A stretch of DNA of 64,000 nt from Thelonectria olida (lineage: Eukaryota; Ascomycota; Sordariomycetes; Hypocreales; Nectriaceae), in the NCBI GenBank assembly GCA_020736575.1, contig JAGPYM010000041.1, positions 186,001 through 250,000 of the forward strand. The letters run 5' to 3'. The position numbers and the translations under genes were made by a program. Positions within the stretch are counted from its first letter, which is position 1. Each line of letters starts with the position of its first letter. This document shows, in pieces, positions 1 to 11,339 of the stretch. The notes below the pieces were generated by a model. That model ran no database searches, was not told the DNA's origin, and saw only the letters and a list, made by a program, of their open reading frames with translations.

Positions 1-883
1 AGCCCTTGAGTTTTAGAGAGTGTATGTTCTGCGCAAGTGGTAGTAGCTGCCGGATGTACTTGTCGTACTTTTCGTTTGGTGTTCGAAACCGGAATTCTAT
101 GCCCTCGCCATCATCTGTGCTCTGTCCGTAGTGAAGACTGAGATACTTGAGCTGTTGAAAAAGAGACCTTATTGAGTAGCCACCGGTGTCGTCGTGGTCG
201 TCGTCCAGGAAGTAACCAAAGTCGTATGCAAGAGGTAACGAGAGGTCGACTTCATCTAGCTTATCAAGCTGAGACCTGCGCATAGCCGTAGCGAACGACT
301 CGAAGAGGTTTACGGTGTCCTGCACGTAGCAGCACACAGGCGGCCAGATGTCCTGCTCCTGGTTGAGGTTATATGGAATATCCTCAAAGTCGAGCTTCAA
401 GACCTTGACGCCAGAGAACCTTGGCAAGGTAGTATGGATGACGATAGCCAACCGCGCGAGATATTTCAGTTTCTTTTTCTTATTCTTCTTCAACCTTGAG
501 TCGTAAACGTCAAAGTCAGTCACAGGCTGGACTTCGACGCAGATCTCAAGGCGACGGACTAGGTGGCGCAGTGGAGGACTTTTTGATAATTGCTGAAGGC
601 GCTGTACACCGCTGCTGCTGCTGATGACGACATGCTGAAACAGCAATGGCGTGACCAGCTGGTGGAACAGCCGGTTGACTGAACGCAGAGAACACAAGTT
701 GGCCCGAAGGTTGACCCCTTTCAGTTTGTACCGACCCAGCGGCGGATCGTATCCGCCGAAGCGATGTCTTTCAAAACCGTCGTGGACATGCAACAGGATC
801 TATGCTGGGTTAGTGGGCCTGGGAAGACGTGATGGTCTGGCTTTCACCTGTTGCAGCACTTCGGGTGGGAGTTTTACGATCAT
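1..883 (-). CDS. F-box protein, 3' end beyond the window
   Basis: Two exons are visible on the minus strand. Exon 1 is 848-883 (12 codons from the ATG), then a 48-nt intron at 800-847 with donor GTGAAAG, an ACTAAC branch site and acceptor CATAG, and exon 2 runs 799-1 without a stop. The first ~60 residues fit a fungal F-box: the start MIVKLPPEVLQQ joins in phase 0 to ILLHVHD, followed by a LxxLRSVNRLF..LVTPLLFQHV block. The rest (about 278 aa in the window) resembles the loose leucine-rich tail of fungal F-box proteins. F-box proteins link substrates to Skp1-Cullin ubiquitin ligases; the substrate here is unknown. The frame is open to base 1, so the C-terminus is missing. The F-box call is fairly safe. 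Confidence 0.8.
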
Positions 884-2029
884 GGCTGTGACAGGGGCCG
901 AGGTTGTGGGTTGACGATGGCAAAGTGGTTCAGGTTCAGGTTCAATTCCTACTCGGTTTTAGCCGCCATTCCACAGCCATGCCTAGTGAGTGGTGATTGG
1001 CTGACAACCGAGGCGCCCCGAATGTTTATCCGTGACGCCCCACTTCGCCAACATCATTGGTGTTTGCCAGCTGTCCCCAAATTTCCCGCTCTTCCTCTTT
1101 AACCTCTATCTACTTCGGCCCGCCAGCTTCTGTAGATCACGGTTCTATGCTAAGGTGCATGTGATTCTAGGCTCTCACAAGGCGCTCGACTCGCCCCGTC
1201 CATTGCGTCCTTCTACCTACAGTCGCCCCCCAGTGCTTAACTTGGTCTGATTATGGCTCGATCCTGAATTGCCCGAGGATCTGGGTTGAGGAACGAAGTG
1301 ACGAAAGGTCTTGTGCACCACCCGCGTTCACCCCCTCGCCTTAAAATCACGTGTTCATTCTCCCGCCTTAAAATCACGTGCTGTCGTTATTCGATTCGTG
1401 TTCTCTTCATGTTTTTTTTTCTTTTTTTTCACGTCATTTTCCTCGTGATGTCTTCGTGTTCATAATTTCGCAATTTCAGATTTTTGAGGTTGAGGATGGG
1501 ACCAATCCTGGACACCACTAACAGGTGGCCTCACCACTTGATTGATGGTTGAGTTTCGCAAGTCTGATTGGCTGGCGGCGCAAGATTGAACGTTGAAGGC
1601 TCGCTGTCGATCTGGTCATCAGCTTGTTGGCTGGATTTCCCTAGAAGAAGCCTGGTACTTCGGAAAGGAAGAACATGCACAAGAAAAGGTGTTTAAATAC
1701 TTTGCGAAAGACAGCGATACGACAGTGGCCATTTTCGGCTCCTCCATGGATCTCCAGAGGGGCTCGAGAACTACATGAGGATTCAATGACCACAGCACCA
1801 TGACCACTGTTTGTGAAAGGTTCCATTTTCGGCCACCGGCAATTGGAAAGGCCGAGGTGTCCTTGCGTTTAGTTTTGTTCCTCTTCATCCTGGGCCATTT
1901 TTGGGCTCTGCTCGATTATGGACACCCAAATGTACGTGACACTGAAAGATTAAACTGGGCTGTGGTAACTGGGGAGGGAGCTGGACTGACGTCATGGTGC
2001 CTGAGCTGACACATCGCACCGTGAGGTTG
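884..2029. other. Intergenic stretch upstream of the F-box gene
   Basis: No supported gene. The ORFs here are short, overlap on both strands and lack family signal or splice partners. It holds the presumed F-box promoter, a T-rich tract near 1411-1430 and a pair of E-box-containing direct repeats at 1337-1380. Bases from about 1960 to 2029 belong to an old coding remnant that continues beyond the MITE. Confidence 0.5.
1337..1380. promoter_or_regulatory. Two identical 17-bp repeats each ending in CACGTG
   Basis: The 17-mer CGCCTTAAAATCACGTG occurs at 1337-1353 and again at 1364-1380, a spacing of 27 bp. CACGTG is the classic E-box bound by bHLH and some bZIP factors. The repeats lie about 450-500 bp upstream of the F-box start codon. 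A regulatory role is inference from the motif and its exact duplication. Confidence 0.4.
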
Positions 2030-3268
2030 GGGAGCCCATAGGCTCGCGGTACCCGCGAATTTAAAATTTCACGGGTACCACGAAAATGACTAAGCACAGT
2101 GTATAAGAGCTAAGTTGCGAGCGATTTCTCATTTTTCACACTGGTTTCGCCTTATGAGCCTGGTTGGATGGCACCGCTGTTCAAGTGCATCAATCCAATT
2201 TAAGACATCATGCTCCTTTTCACTCGTCACTTCTTTTTGCTTATTCGGGTACACTTTGCCATAATTTCTACTTTAAGCAGGACATTTCTAGCATCTCTCT
2301 TTTACTAATACTCTGTAGCGTAATTTAATGCAATACTGCGATTTTACCTCTTGAAGGGCAGGTAACGCCATTAACTAGACCCCACACATACAGATTACTC
2401 ATTGCAAGTTCCAAAATTGGCTAGGACAAGCAGCAAGGGTACAGGCTGCTGTCCCTAGCTGGCTATCGCTGGGCAATATTCTGCTACTGATATCACGGCT
2501 GAGACTTAGTCCGATATCGAAAAATAAATCAGACTACCGTCAAGTGCGTGTTGCAACTCTGTTAATGTATTAAATCAGTATGCGCGTTAAGATTATATTG
2601 CAATAGAGTATCCTGAGGTGCGAAACTTATGCTTAGTCATTTTCGCGGTACCCGTGAAATTTTAAATTCGCGGGTACCGCGAGCCTATGGGCTCCCGTGA
2701 GGTTGTACCCTTTCCACGATCTGCTCAGCTCGGCCCCGACCATTCAGCAAGTGAGGGAGATTTGGAGTACAGTAGTAGAACCTTCATTGTTCGAACTCTT
2801 AGAAACAAGATGTCAATTTCCCCGCTCTTCTTACTTCATTCTCAAACTCTGTGTCATCCCTCCCTTACTCTCGCCAGAAACACCCCAAAGCCAAGGCCAC
2901 GCAACTGGTCCCGGGTCTAGCGATGTTGAAACCCAAGCACGTGAGGCTGCATCTGGATTGCCATCAACCCAGGAGGCGTCTTATCCGTCCCAGGAGCCGA
3001 TGATGCGCCGCCGTTCCAAGCCGCGCATAGATTAGCACGCTATGACGATGATAGCGATAGCAACGCAGACAGTGACTCCCAGGGAAGTGAAGATCCTGAC
3101 GACACGTCGCCACGTGATGAGGACTACTGTTCCTCTCTCACCACAGGCGAAGGAAGGGGTCGAGAAAGCGAAACATGGGACGACGGTGAACAGTGCCCAC
3201 GCAAGCGCCGCAGGGTCATGATTGGGACGTCTTTGATGCATGAATCGAATGCCAGCGATAGAGGTTAA
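1960..3268 (+). pseudogene. Degenerate coding remnant split by the MITE, product unrecognised
   Basis: Reading the left flank through one copy of the target duplication into the right flank keeps one open frame (NWGGSWTDVMVPEL, then TVRLYPFHDLL and QVREIWSTVVEPSLFELLE), which suggests the MITE entered an exon. Further right another frame, open from about 2943, encodes an acidic Asp/Ser-rich stretch (RYDDDSDSNADSDSQGSED) and a basic PRKRRR cluster before a stop at 3266-3268. No start or complete splice structure could be built. The family was not recognised; it could also be chance open frame. Confidence 0.35.
2030..2696. mobile_element. 667-bp MITE with 67-bp terminal inverted repeats (9-bp TSD, Mutator-like)
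   Basis: Bases 2030-2096 and the reverse complement of 2630-2696 match over 67 bp with a single mismatch (A/G at the 51st position). GTGAGGTTG flanks both sides (2021-2029 and 2697-2705), a perfect 9-bp target duplication of the size typical of Mutator-like elements. Each inverted repeat is itself nearly palindromic around GGTACCCGCGAATTT, so each end could fold alone. The interior has no coding potential, so it is non-autonomous. The superfamily rests only on TSD length. Confidence 0.85.
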
Positions 3269-3297
3269 TTAATCCGACCGTAAGACATCTGGCCAGA

Positions 3298-4495
3298 CTA
3301 GACACGCCCATAGTCTTCGACGCTGTCTATATCATCTACGCCGGAGCTTATCTCGTTCTCTAAAGCGACAGCTGTCGCGTCTATGGACACAATAGCCTGC
3401 TCTAGGTTTGACCCGGCAAACACCTGGTACTCGCCATCTTCTTTCACCATCTCAGCAATTGCCTCCTCCTCGATGCGGTCTAGCTCAGCCCGCTGGGCGG
3501 CCGTCCTCTTTAGAGTTTCCCCTAGTTTCGAGCTCAGGACGTGCTTGTTGCGCTCCAGCTCCCCAATTACTAACTGTGTGTCCCGCCGGAGCTTCGTCAG
3601 CGACTTCAGGCACACCTCATCTTCCAGAAGCGTGGCGAGGCCCTCGGCGTCGAGTAAGAACTGCTCTATCCCCCTGGCACTAACACGGATCCGGTGAACG
3701 GCGGTATGGCGGACGTCCGCGACCGAGTGGAACAGCTTCTCAAGCGGCTTTCCGGTATTGCTCTTCCTATCAGCAAATTCGCTCTGGCGCTGTAGGAATT
3801 CTGTAGCCCAGATATTAAGCTCGGCCGATTCGGGACAATCCCATCGATTCTTCTGCAGGACATCCGGCATGACACGCTGCCCAAAGGCAAAGCACGCCTG
3901 TTCTAGAATGGTTTGCACCTTCACTAGAAGCTTGTGCTGGGTTCTAAAGGGCAGATAGACTGGGAACAGCGACGGGGCATGACGTGATCGTTTCGGAATC
4001 GACGATTTAGGATCTCGGCAAATCTCGACTGAAGGGACAAGGGTCAGCGACTAACATCGATTAATGTGTCTAAAGGAAGCATTGCTTACCGCTCGCCGTC
4101 TCAACTGCCCCTTCAAGCTGAATCACATTCCGGACATCCTCCTGGTGGCCCTGCACAACGCCTCTGATCGCGTTCGCCTCGTTTCTAGCCGCCTCAGCCT
4201 CGGACGCCTCCCTCTCTGCGCTCTGGCCTGGCGACACATCAAACACTTCGGGAAAGCGGATCTTAGCCTTGAGTGTCGACTCGAATATCTGTTCTGTGAG
4301 TAGGGTACGAGCCGTATTGCATATTGTGTCTATGTTGTGCGCCTTGAGCAGATCTGCGACATCCCCATGCTCTTGGCTCTTGCTGATGAGCCTGCGGATG
4401 GCTTTTGGCTGGCGTACTCCAGCATTGGGTCCCTTGAACACATTCTTTAGCGCTAGGTAAACCACTCGCTCGTCTGGGGGGTTTTTATTTCCCAT
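3298..4495 (-). CDS. Two-exon hypothetical coiled-coil protein (378 aa)
   Basis: Exon 1 is 4090-4495, the intron 4029-4089 (61 nt, donor GTAAGC, acceptor CTTCAG) and exon 2 is 3298-4028; the join completes a Val codon and keeps the frame (ETAS then VEICRDPKSS). I took the ATG at 4495, giving MGNKNPPDERVVYLALKNVF; open frame continues upstream to about 4585, so another 5' exon is possible. The N-terminal half has a mixed helical region; residues ~115-140 are Ala/Glu-rich, and a second Leu/Glu/Arg-rich helix late in exon 2 (LRRDTQLVIGELERNKHVL) looks like coiled coil. No named domain is recognised. It is divergent to the NLR downstream with 1.2 kb between the starts, so partnership with it is possible but unproven. 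Confidence 0.6.
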
Positions 4496-5710
4496 GATTT
4501 GGGTAGATGAAACGGCTGCGCACAGCACTGCATAGACATTCTCTCTGGTGACATGGACGAGGCCACAGAAATCAGCTACAGATTACGCTGCGACGCAAAC
4601 CCACGTAAGACCTCCAGACCACGGTGTGAAAATTGTGGGCCTCGGATTAATAGTCGGAACGAGAAATCCTTGGCAGAATATTGCGTCGCGTCTCTCTCGC
4701 AGAGACGCGTCTGGCCGTCATCCCGCTTCTACTTAGCATCTTCACGCAGAAGTGCAGCCACACACGACTGCAGGGACACTAAAAACGTTAGACTTAGACT
4801 CCAGCTGGTCATCTCAATTCAAACTTCAATGACGTGAGGCCCTTACTCCACTTGATCTGAATCGAACCTAGAAACTACTCCGCCATGGCGCTTGGCGCTC
4901 TTCACGACTTCACGACCGACTTGGATGTTTTTTTTTTTGGTTGCTTCTCGGTTGGTTTGGATTTGCACAATGGCGGTCTCCTATATCACTTTGGCACGTG
5001 CCATCTATGCACAATTTCTCATGGAGATGGTAGCATAGACGAACATACAAGATACACGATACGGTGCGACAATATAGCAATGAATTCGAATAAACACGAT
5101 GGGGCAACGGCTGTCCTATCTATTGGCGCAAGTCAAATGTCACAGAAGATTCAGATCATCGCCTAGGATAGACCACCAAGAGCTAGCCACTGCTGCCCCG
5201 CTATCTTAGCTCACCAACCTCACCCGTAAATCCCCTTTCCCCGCGTTGGCTATGCGGCCCGAAATTGAAGTTCACGGTCCCTCCCGCCGTGTGGGTTCCC
5301 GGATGACGTTCTTTGCTTGAGGGGCCCGCGGAAGACTGGCCCTTGTGCGGCTTTGGCTGCGCGTCCAGTTGAGGCCACGGAAGCGTTGCAGCTCCTGCCG
5401 CCTTCGCCAACATCGGAGAAAAGCTGCACTCACCATCGCTAGCGGACGCTGTCAGAACTTTGTTAGGTCGGATATACCGTTCTAGAATTGCCTTCGGCCC
5501 CGAGGCCGCCGTCGCCGCCGCAAAATTCTGCCATCCCTTGTGATTGTGGCTTTTCAGCTGCTGACGCCTCACCGCCCAAAATCCCGCAGAGATGTTGCTA
5601 TCCCGAGTCATAATCGTCCATTGCCGTCCGCATCGTCGATCGAGGAGAAATCCCTCCGCTGAAATCACCATCACACACAAGGAGGCCAAGCACTCCTCTT
5701 CTCACCGACC
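4496..5710. other. Divergent intergenic region between the coiled-coil gene and the NLR
   Basis: No supported gene. A 162-codon minus-strand frame at 5201-5689 overlaps the NLR promoter; the matching promoter duplicate near 11.4 kb argues that the last ~180 bp are conserved as NLR upstream sequence and not as a gene. A T-rich run lies near 4927. Confidence 0.45.
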
Positions 5711-8700
5711 ATGAGGTGGCGCCTGCTTGAGAAATTGAAGCCTAATCGCAAAAACCCGCAGCATACCTTACCCGCCGAGCCTGCCTTGTCTTCATCAACA
5801 CTTTCGTCAAAACCACTTCAGCCTGCATCTCAACCAGCAACCCAGCCAAAATCCCAGCTAAAGCCTTCTCCTCCCGCCTCTACCGATCCTAAAACGTCGC
5901 TGCCGAATCTCCAAGAGCGACTGTGGAACCATGCCTATGACGAGCTTAAAGCGAGCGAGACCAAAGTTGTCGAAGCATACGAGGAGATCCTATCCGCTGA
6001 ACTCCGCCGAAACGACTCGACCTCTGTTGCCGACGAATCTACGAAAAATGAGATAGGAGAGACTAGGGAGATGAGACGTCGACAGATGCAGCAGCTGGTC
6101 CAAGCCGGACTGGACCGGACGCAGAAGGACGCGTCCATCAAAGGCGGAATTGACAAAGGATTGCAAGCGGTGCAAGCGGTGAGGGGAATAATGGACAAGG
6201 CGGTACAGGCTGCTCCGGAAGCTTCCATTGCCTGGGTTGGCGTCTGCCTTGGGCTAGAGGTGTGATTGGCTCTTCCAATATATGAGTCCTGTGGATTATC
6301 CCTACTGACAGCTGATAGATCCTCTCAAACCCGATCAGTGAGGCCGGCATCAATCGTCAAGGCGTCGTCTACGTCCTATCGAGAATGGAGTGGTACTGGA
6401 ACTTGGTTTACCTGCTTCTTGACGAGAACAAGGCTGAACAATCCTCCGAGGGGCTGCGAGTCCAACTGGAGAAGCACGTCGTCCAGCTCTACCAGAAACT
6501 GCTCTTGTACCAGATGAAGAGTGTCTGCCTTCACCACCGTCACTGGGCTGCCAGCATCGGAAGGGACATGCTCAAAATCGATGATTGGGCTGGCCAGCTC
6601 AGCGAGATCGACGAAGCCGAGGCTGCCGTGCATAGAGACGTGGAACAATACAATACTGAAGAAAGCAAGATTCGGCTTCGGAACTCACCGACACCGCACG
6701 CAATTTAGAGGAGAATCTTCGAGACATCCATTCGGCTATCCAGGACCAAACACAGCAGCAAGAGAAGAGACACCAAGACAGCAGAGACAAGCAATGTCTA
6801 AGGGATCTGCATGTGACTGATCCCCGCGAGGACAAGAAGCGCATCCAGGATACAAAAGGCGGCCTGCTTAGGGGCTCTTACCGCTGGATCCTCGATCACG
6901 CCGAATTCCAGCGATTTCGCAACGATCCGCGGAGCCGGCTGCTCTGGATCAAGGGCGACCCTGGCAAGGGCAAGACGATGCTCCTGTGCGGCATCATCGA
7001 CGACCTGGAGAAGAAACATAACGATCTCCTGTCCTATTTCTTCTGTCTGGCTACGGAGGCTCAACTGAGCAATGCGACATCTGTGCTGCGTGGCCTCATC
7101 CACCTCCTCCTCGTCCAGCAGCCGTCACTTATATCGTACGTGCGGGCCAAGTACGATGTCGCAGGCGAAAAATTGTTCCAAGGCATAAATGTTTGGGTAT
7201 CTTTGGTCGAGATCTTTACAGGTATGCTGAGCGATCCGACTTTGAAAGATGTAATCTTGGTCGTCGATGCTCTTGACGAATGCACTACCGGTCGACCCCG
7301 GCTTCTTGATTTCATCATTCAATCATCCTCGATCTCTTCATCCCGCGTCAAGTGGATTATATCCAGTCGCAATTGGCCTGACATAGAGGAAAGACTGGAT
7401 AAGGCGAAGCAGAAAGTCAGACTGCACCTCGAGCTGAACAAGGATTCGATCTCTACGGCAGTCCGTATATACATCCGGCACAAGGTTGACACATTGGTGG
7501 AGCAAAAGAACTATGACCGCCAAACACGGGATACCGTTGAACAGCACTTAATCTCCAGTGCTAATGACACGTTTCTCTGGGTGGCCTTGGTCTGCCAGGA
7601 GCTTCAGACCACGGACGTTTGGGACGTACTAGACGTCATCGAAAAGGTACCTGCTGGCCTGGAAGCTCTGTATGATCGAATGATGCGGCACATCCAAAGC
7701 CTAGAACGTCAAAATCCCGAAATGTGTCGACAGATTTTATCGACAGTTGTCGTGGCCTACCGCCCACTTCGCCTGGAGGAATTGGGCCGGCTCTCAGGTT
7801 TACCGGCTAGTATTCAGAGATCGACTGACCATGTTTCGAAGATCACTAGCATGTGTGGATCCTTTCTGACTATCAAGGACGGGGTTGCCTACATCATTCA
7901 TCAGTCTGCCAAGGATTTTCTGATCTCGAACACATATGTCTTTCCTTTGGACATTGCCCACCAGCACTATGCCCTCTTCTCGAGGTCGCTAGGGGCTCTA
8001 TCAGACACCCTCCAACGTGACATCTACAGCTTAGATAATCCAGGATTCCCCATCGATCAGGCCCCAACACCCAACCCTGACCCATTAGCCTCGATCCGAT
8101 ATTCTTGTATCTACTGGATTGACCATCTCGGTGACTCCTATCCCGCGGAGAGGATGGATGGTGACAAGGATCTATGGGATGGCAAGGCCATCTATGACTT
8201 CATTCGAAAGAAGTATCTGTATTGGCTAGAATCTCTCAGTCTGTTGCGCAGCATGTCGGAGGGAGTCATGGCAGTGCAGAAGCTCGAGACTATTGTGGTA
8301 AGTTGCTTTGACTTTATGCACACTTGAGACGGTCTGACATGTCTGCAGAGAACCACGGAATCACGACAACTAACGGAACTACTTCAAGACGCGCGCCGCT
8401 TTATTCTTTCTCACAAGCCGGCCATAGAGATTGCTCCATTGCAGGTCTATGCGTCAGCCCTGGTATTTAGTCCCACCCGCAGCCTGATCAGAGAGTTCTT
8501 CAAGAAAGAAGAGCCAGGTTGGATCACATTAAAGCCGGGCACGGGATCGGACTGGAATGCTTGCCTGCAGACGCTCGAGGGCCATACGTTTTGGGTGAAC
8601 TCGGTCGTGTTCTCGACAGATGGCCAGCAGCTCGCATCAGGTTCATACGATAACAAAATCAAGATCTGGGATGCAGCGACGGGCGCGTGCTTGCAGACGC

Positions 8701-10016
8701 TTGAGGGGCATAGCCTTGCGGTGAACTCGATCGTGTTCTCCGCGGATAGTCAGCGGCTCGCATCGGGTTCGAGCGATAATACAATCAAGATCTGGGATGC
8801 AGCGACGGGCGCGTGCTTGCAGACGCTTGAGGGGCATAGCCTTGCGGTGAACTCAATTGTATTCTCAGCGAATGGCCTGTGGCTCATATCGGGTTCGAGC
8901 GATAATACAATCAAGATCTGGGATGCAGCGACGTGCGCGTGCTTGCAGACGCTCGAGGGCCATGGCGATAGCGTGAACTCGATTGTGTTCTCAGCGGATG
9001 GCCAGCAGCTCGCATCGGGTTCGAGCGATAATACAATCAAGATCTGGGATGCAGCGATGGCCACTTTCCTGGAGATGCCCGAGGGCCGTAGCGGTAGAGT
9101 GAACTCGGTTGTGTTCTCAGCGGATGGTCAGCGGCTCGCGTCGGGTTCGAGCGATAATACGATCAAGATCTGGGATGCAGCGACGGGCGCGTGCCTGCAG
9201 ACGCTCGAGGGCCATAAGTTTTGGGTGAACTCAGTTGCGTTCTCAGCAGATGGCCAGCAGCTGGCATTAAGTTCGAACGATAACAAAATCAAGATCTGGG
9301 ATGCAGCGACGGGCGCGTGCTTGCAGACGCTTGAGGGGCATAGCCTTGGGGTGAACTCGATCGTGTTCTCAGCAGATGGTCAGTGGCTCGCATCGGGTTC
9401 AGGCGATGAGACAATTAAGATCTGGGATGCAGCGACGGGTGCATGCTTGCAGACGCTTGAGGCCAATGGCGAGAGCGTGAACTCTGTTGCGTTCTCAGCG
9501 GATGGCCAGCAGCTCGCATCGGGTTTAGGCGATTACACAATCGAGATCTGGGATGCAGCGACGGGCGCCTGCTTGCAGACGCTCGAGGGCCATAGCGGTT
9601 TGGTGAGCTCAGTTGCGTTCTCAGCGGATGGCCAGCGGCTCGCATCGAGTTCGTACGATAACACAATCAAGATCTGGGATGCAGCGACGGGCGTTTGCCT
9701 GCAGACGCTCAAGGTCGGGAGAACATTACCTCACCTTTCGTTCGGTACGACGACTAATTCTCGTCTCTCTACTGACATCGGATTTCTGAACCTGAATCTA
9801 TTGCCTACTATCGATAATCAGTTTACTGAAACTGCTTCACGAGGTATTAGCCACTCTGGTTACGGTATAAGCACTGATGGCATATGGATTATGAAGATGG
9901 AAGGAGTATGCTTTGGCTACCTCCGGAGTATCGAGCGTCTGCTTCGGCTGTAGTGGAAAAGATGATCGCTATCGGCTGCCATTCAGGTTGTGTACTGGTG
10001 ATGAAGTTCTCTTAGG
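5711..10016 (+). CDS. NACHT-WD40 NLR (NWD/HNWD type) with two apparent single-base frameshifts
   Basis: Exons 5711-6259, 6319-8297 and 8349-10016; introns 6260-6318 and 8298-8348 both join in phase 0. Order: Pro/Gln/Ser-rich N-terminus; helical NACHT_N-type domain (~80-300); NACHT NTPase with Walker A GDPGKGKT (~6954) and Walker B VILVVDALDEC (~7250); winged-helix-like CGSFLTIKD..HQSAKDFL block; nine WD40 repeats (8559-9692); a C-terminal LWLPPEYRA..GCHSGCVL blade. Such proteins act as cytosolic non-self receptors in fungal incompatibility or immunity, with WD repeats as ligand sensors. Two lesions break the frame: near 6680, where family-like sequence ELTDTARNLEENL continues in another frame, and near 9897, where KDGRSMLWLPPEYR needs one extra G. 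Both sites are short G runs, so sequencing error and real pseudogenisation are both possible. Confidence 0.85.
8559..9692 (+). repeat. Nine 126-bp in-frame WD40 repeats
   Basis: Nine consecutive units of exactly 126 bp (42 residues) follow the pattern ACLQTLEGHxxxVNSxxFSAD..LASGSxDxxIKIWDAATG. Framework residues are almost invariant, and at DNA level units 2 and 3 share long identical stretches. Differences concentrate at unit positions 10-12 (TFW, SLA, SLA, GDS, SGR, KFW, SLG, GES, SGL), 30 (Y,S,S,S,S,N,G,G,Y) and 32-33. Unit 5 is the most divergent. Homogenised backbone with variable surface residues is the signature of concerted evolution with diversifying selection known from fungal HNWD genes. 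Confidence 0.93.
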
Positions 10017-11339
10017 TATACGCAGGTACAATTGCCAGATTGTTCAGGTTGTCGCAGGAATCTACGCTGTTGGCCTGTGTCTGATTCTACCATTGTATAT
10101 AGATGCTACTTGGAAAGAAATGTTTGTTTCTTTCTCATCGCCTTGTTCTCAGAGGGTCGGAGGGACCGGGAGAAATTCATCTTCTTCATTGTAGGGGCTA
10201 AGCGATATCTGTCCGAACGAAGATCTGGGCCTTTTCGTTAAGAGATTTTCAGTAGTCGGGAAGTGAGCCTTAGGACCTCTCAGCGCATCGCTCGTCGATC
10301 AGAATGGGGCTGAGTAACCCTCGGATGCCATACAAGAACTGGTTGGCATGCACTTGGCGCAAGGTTTATTAAGTAGGATAGGAGCTTTTGGTATGGTGGG
10401 TACTGTAGACCTAAAATGTCCTCGCTGCCATAGACTATGCTGCCCCGCTACGTCGAATATGTCAACCCGGATAATTTGGAACGCATCCTGCACTGGGCTC
10501 GAAAAGCCTTTGAAGTCGACACGTACTTGAAAGGGGAGGACAACGAGGAGGTGTGCTATGTGTGCACGTCACTTGCCATGTTGTGGCCACATCGTCTCAG
10601 ATCTCCTGCGTCGCTACGTATTGAGGAGACCCCCTTTCTTCTACCTATCCGCCATAGTCGCGACACTGCGCCTCCAATACTCCACCGCTGGGGCAACGTC
10701 CTGCCCGGGCTCGCTCATCTAGAAGCAGCAGCTTTGACTCTGGCGTCAGAGGCCAGCACGCCATTTGTCCTTCCGACGACCAGTATAGGTCAATTTTTTG
10801 CATCATCCTCTCCTGTCAATCAGCTCTTGTCCATATTTTTGGCCGAACAACAGCTTCACGCTTTCTCTATGGTCTGCCTAGGTCATACCCAACCTCCTAA
10901 ATTGGCAACGCATCCAACGCTCCATGCCCCCACATCAAAGGCGTGGGGAGGCGGCTAATTGCGGACATCGACGCCGAGATAACGGGTGAACCCGCATTTA
11001 CGACTGCCAACTGCCATGCTACTGGCAGCCGGTATGCTAATTATCGAATAGCTGGGGAGGCAATATCGATTAGAGGAAGTCGATAAGTAACTAGTGCTCC
11101 GTCTTTGGCGCAACCTCCTTGAACCCGTCCTGTGGACGGCCAGGGTAAGCTACCCGCCCGGCGTGACCTGACACCGGCCGTGCACACCGAGTCAAATCGT
11201 GCCAGTCTGTTCTCACCTCTCTCCTCACCTGCTCTGCCTTGCACTTTCCACTTCCAACGCTGCAGAGCCGTGCGATTGACATGGCGCAACTGCACATCCC
11301 ATTACTTGGCAATCCTATTGGACTCACAAGTTGCGTCTG
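10017..11339. other. Intergenic region after the NLR
   Basis: No supported gene. A 173-codon plus frame at 10437-10958 starts plausibly (YVEYVNPDNLERILHWA) but loses protein-like character after about 50 codons and has no recognised family or splice partner; it may be a relic. Confidence 0.4.

Noticed and set aside
5201..5689. 162-codon minus-strand ORF upstream of the NLR
   Set aside because: It overlaps the NLR promoter block duplicated near 11.4 kb, has no start context, intron partner or family signal, and is low in complexity in parts.
10437..10958. 173-codon plus-strand ORF after the NLR
   Set aside because: Only the first ~50 codons look protein-like; no domain, no splice structure, and the remainder reads like non-coding DNA.
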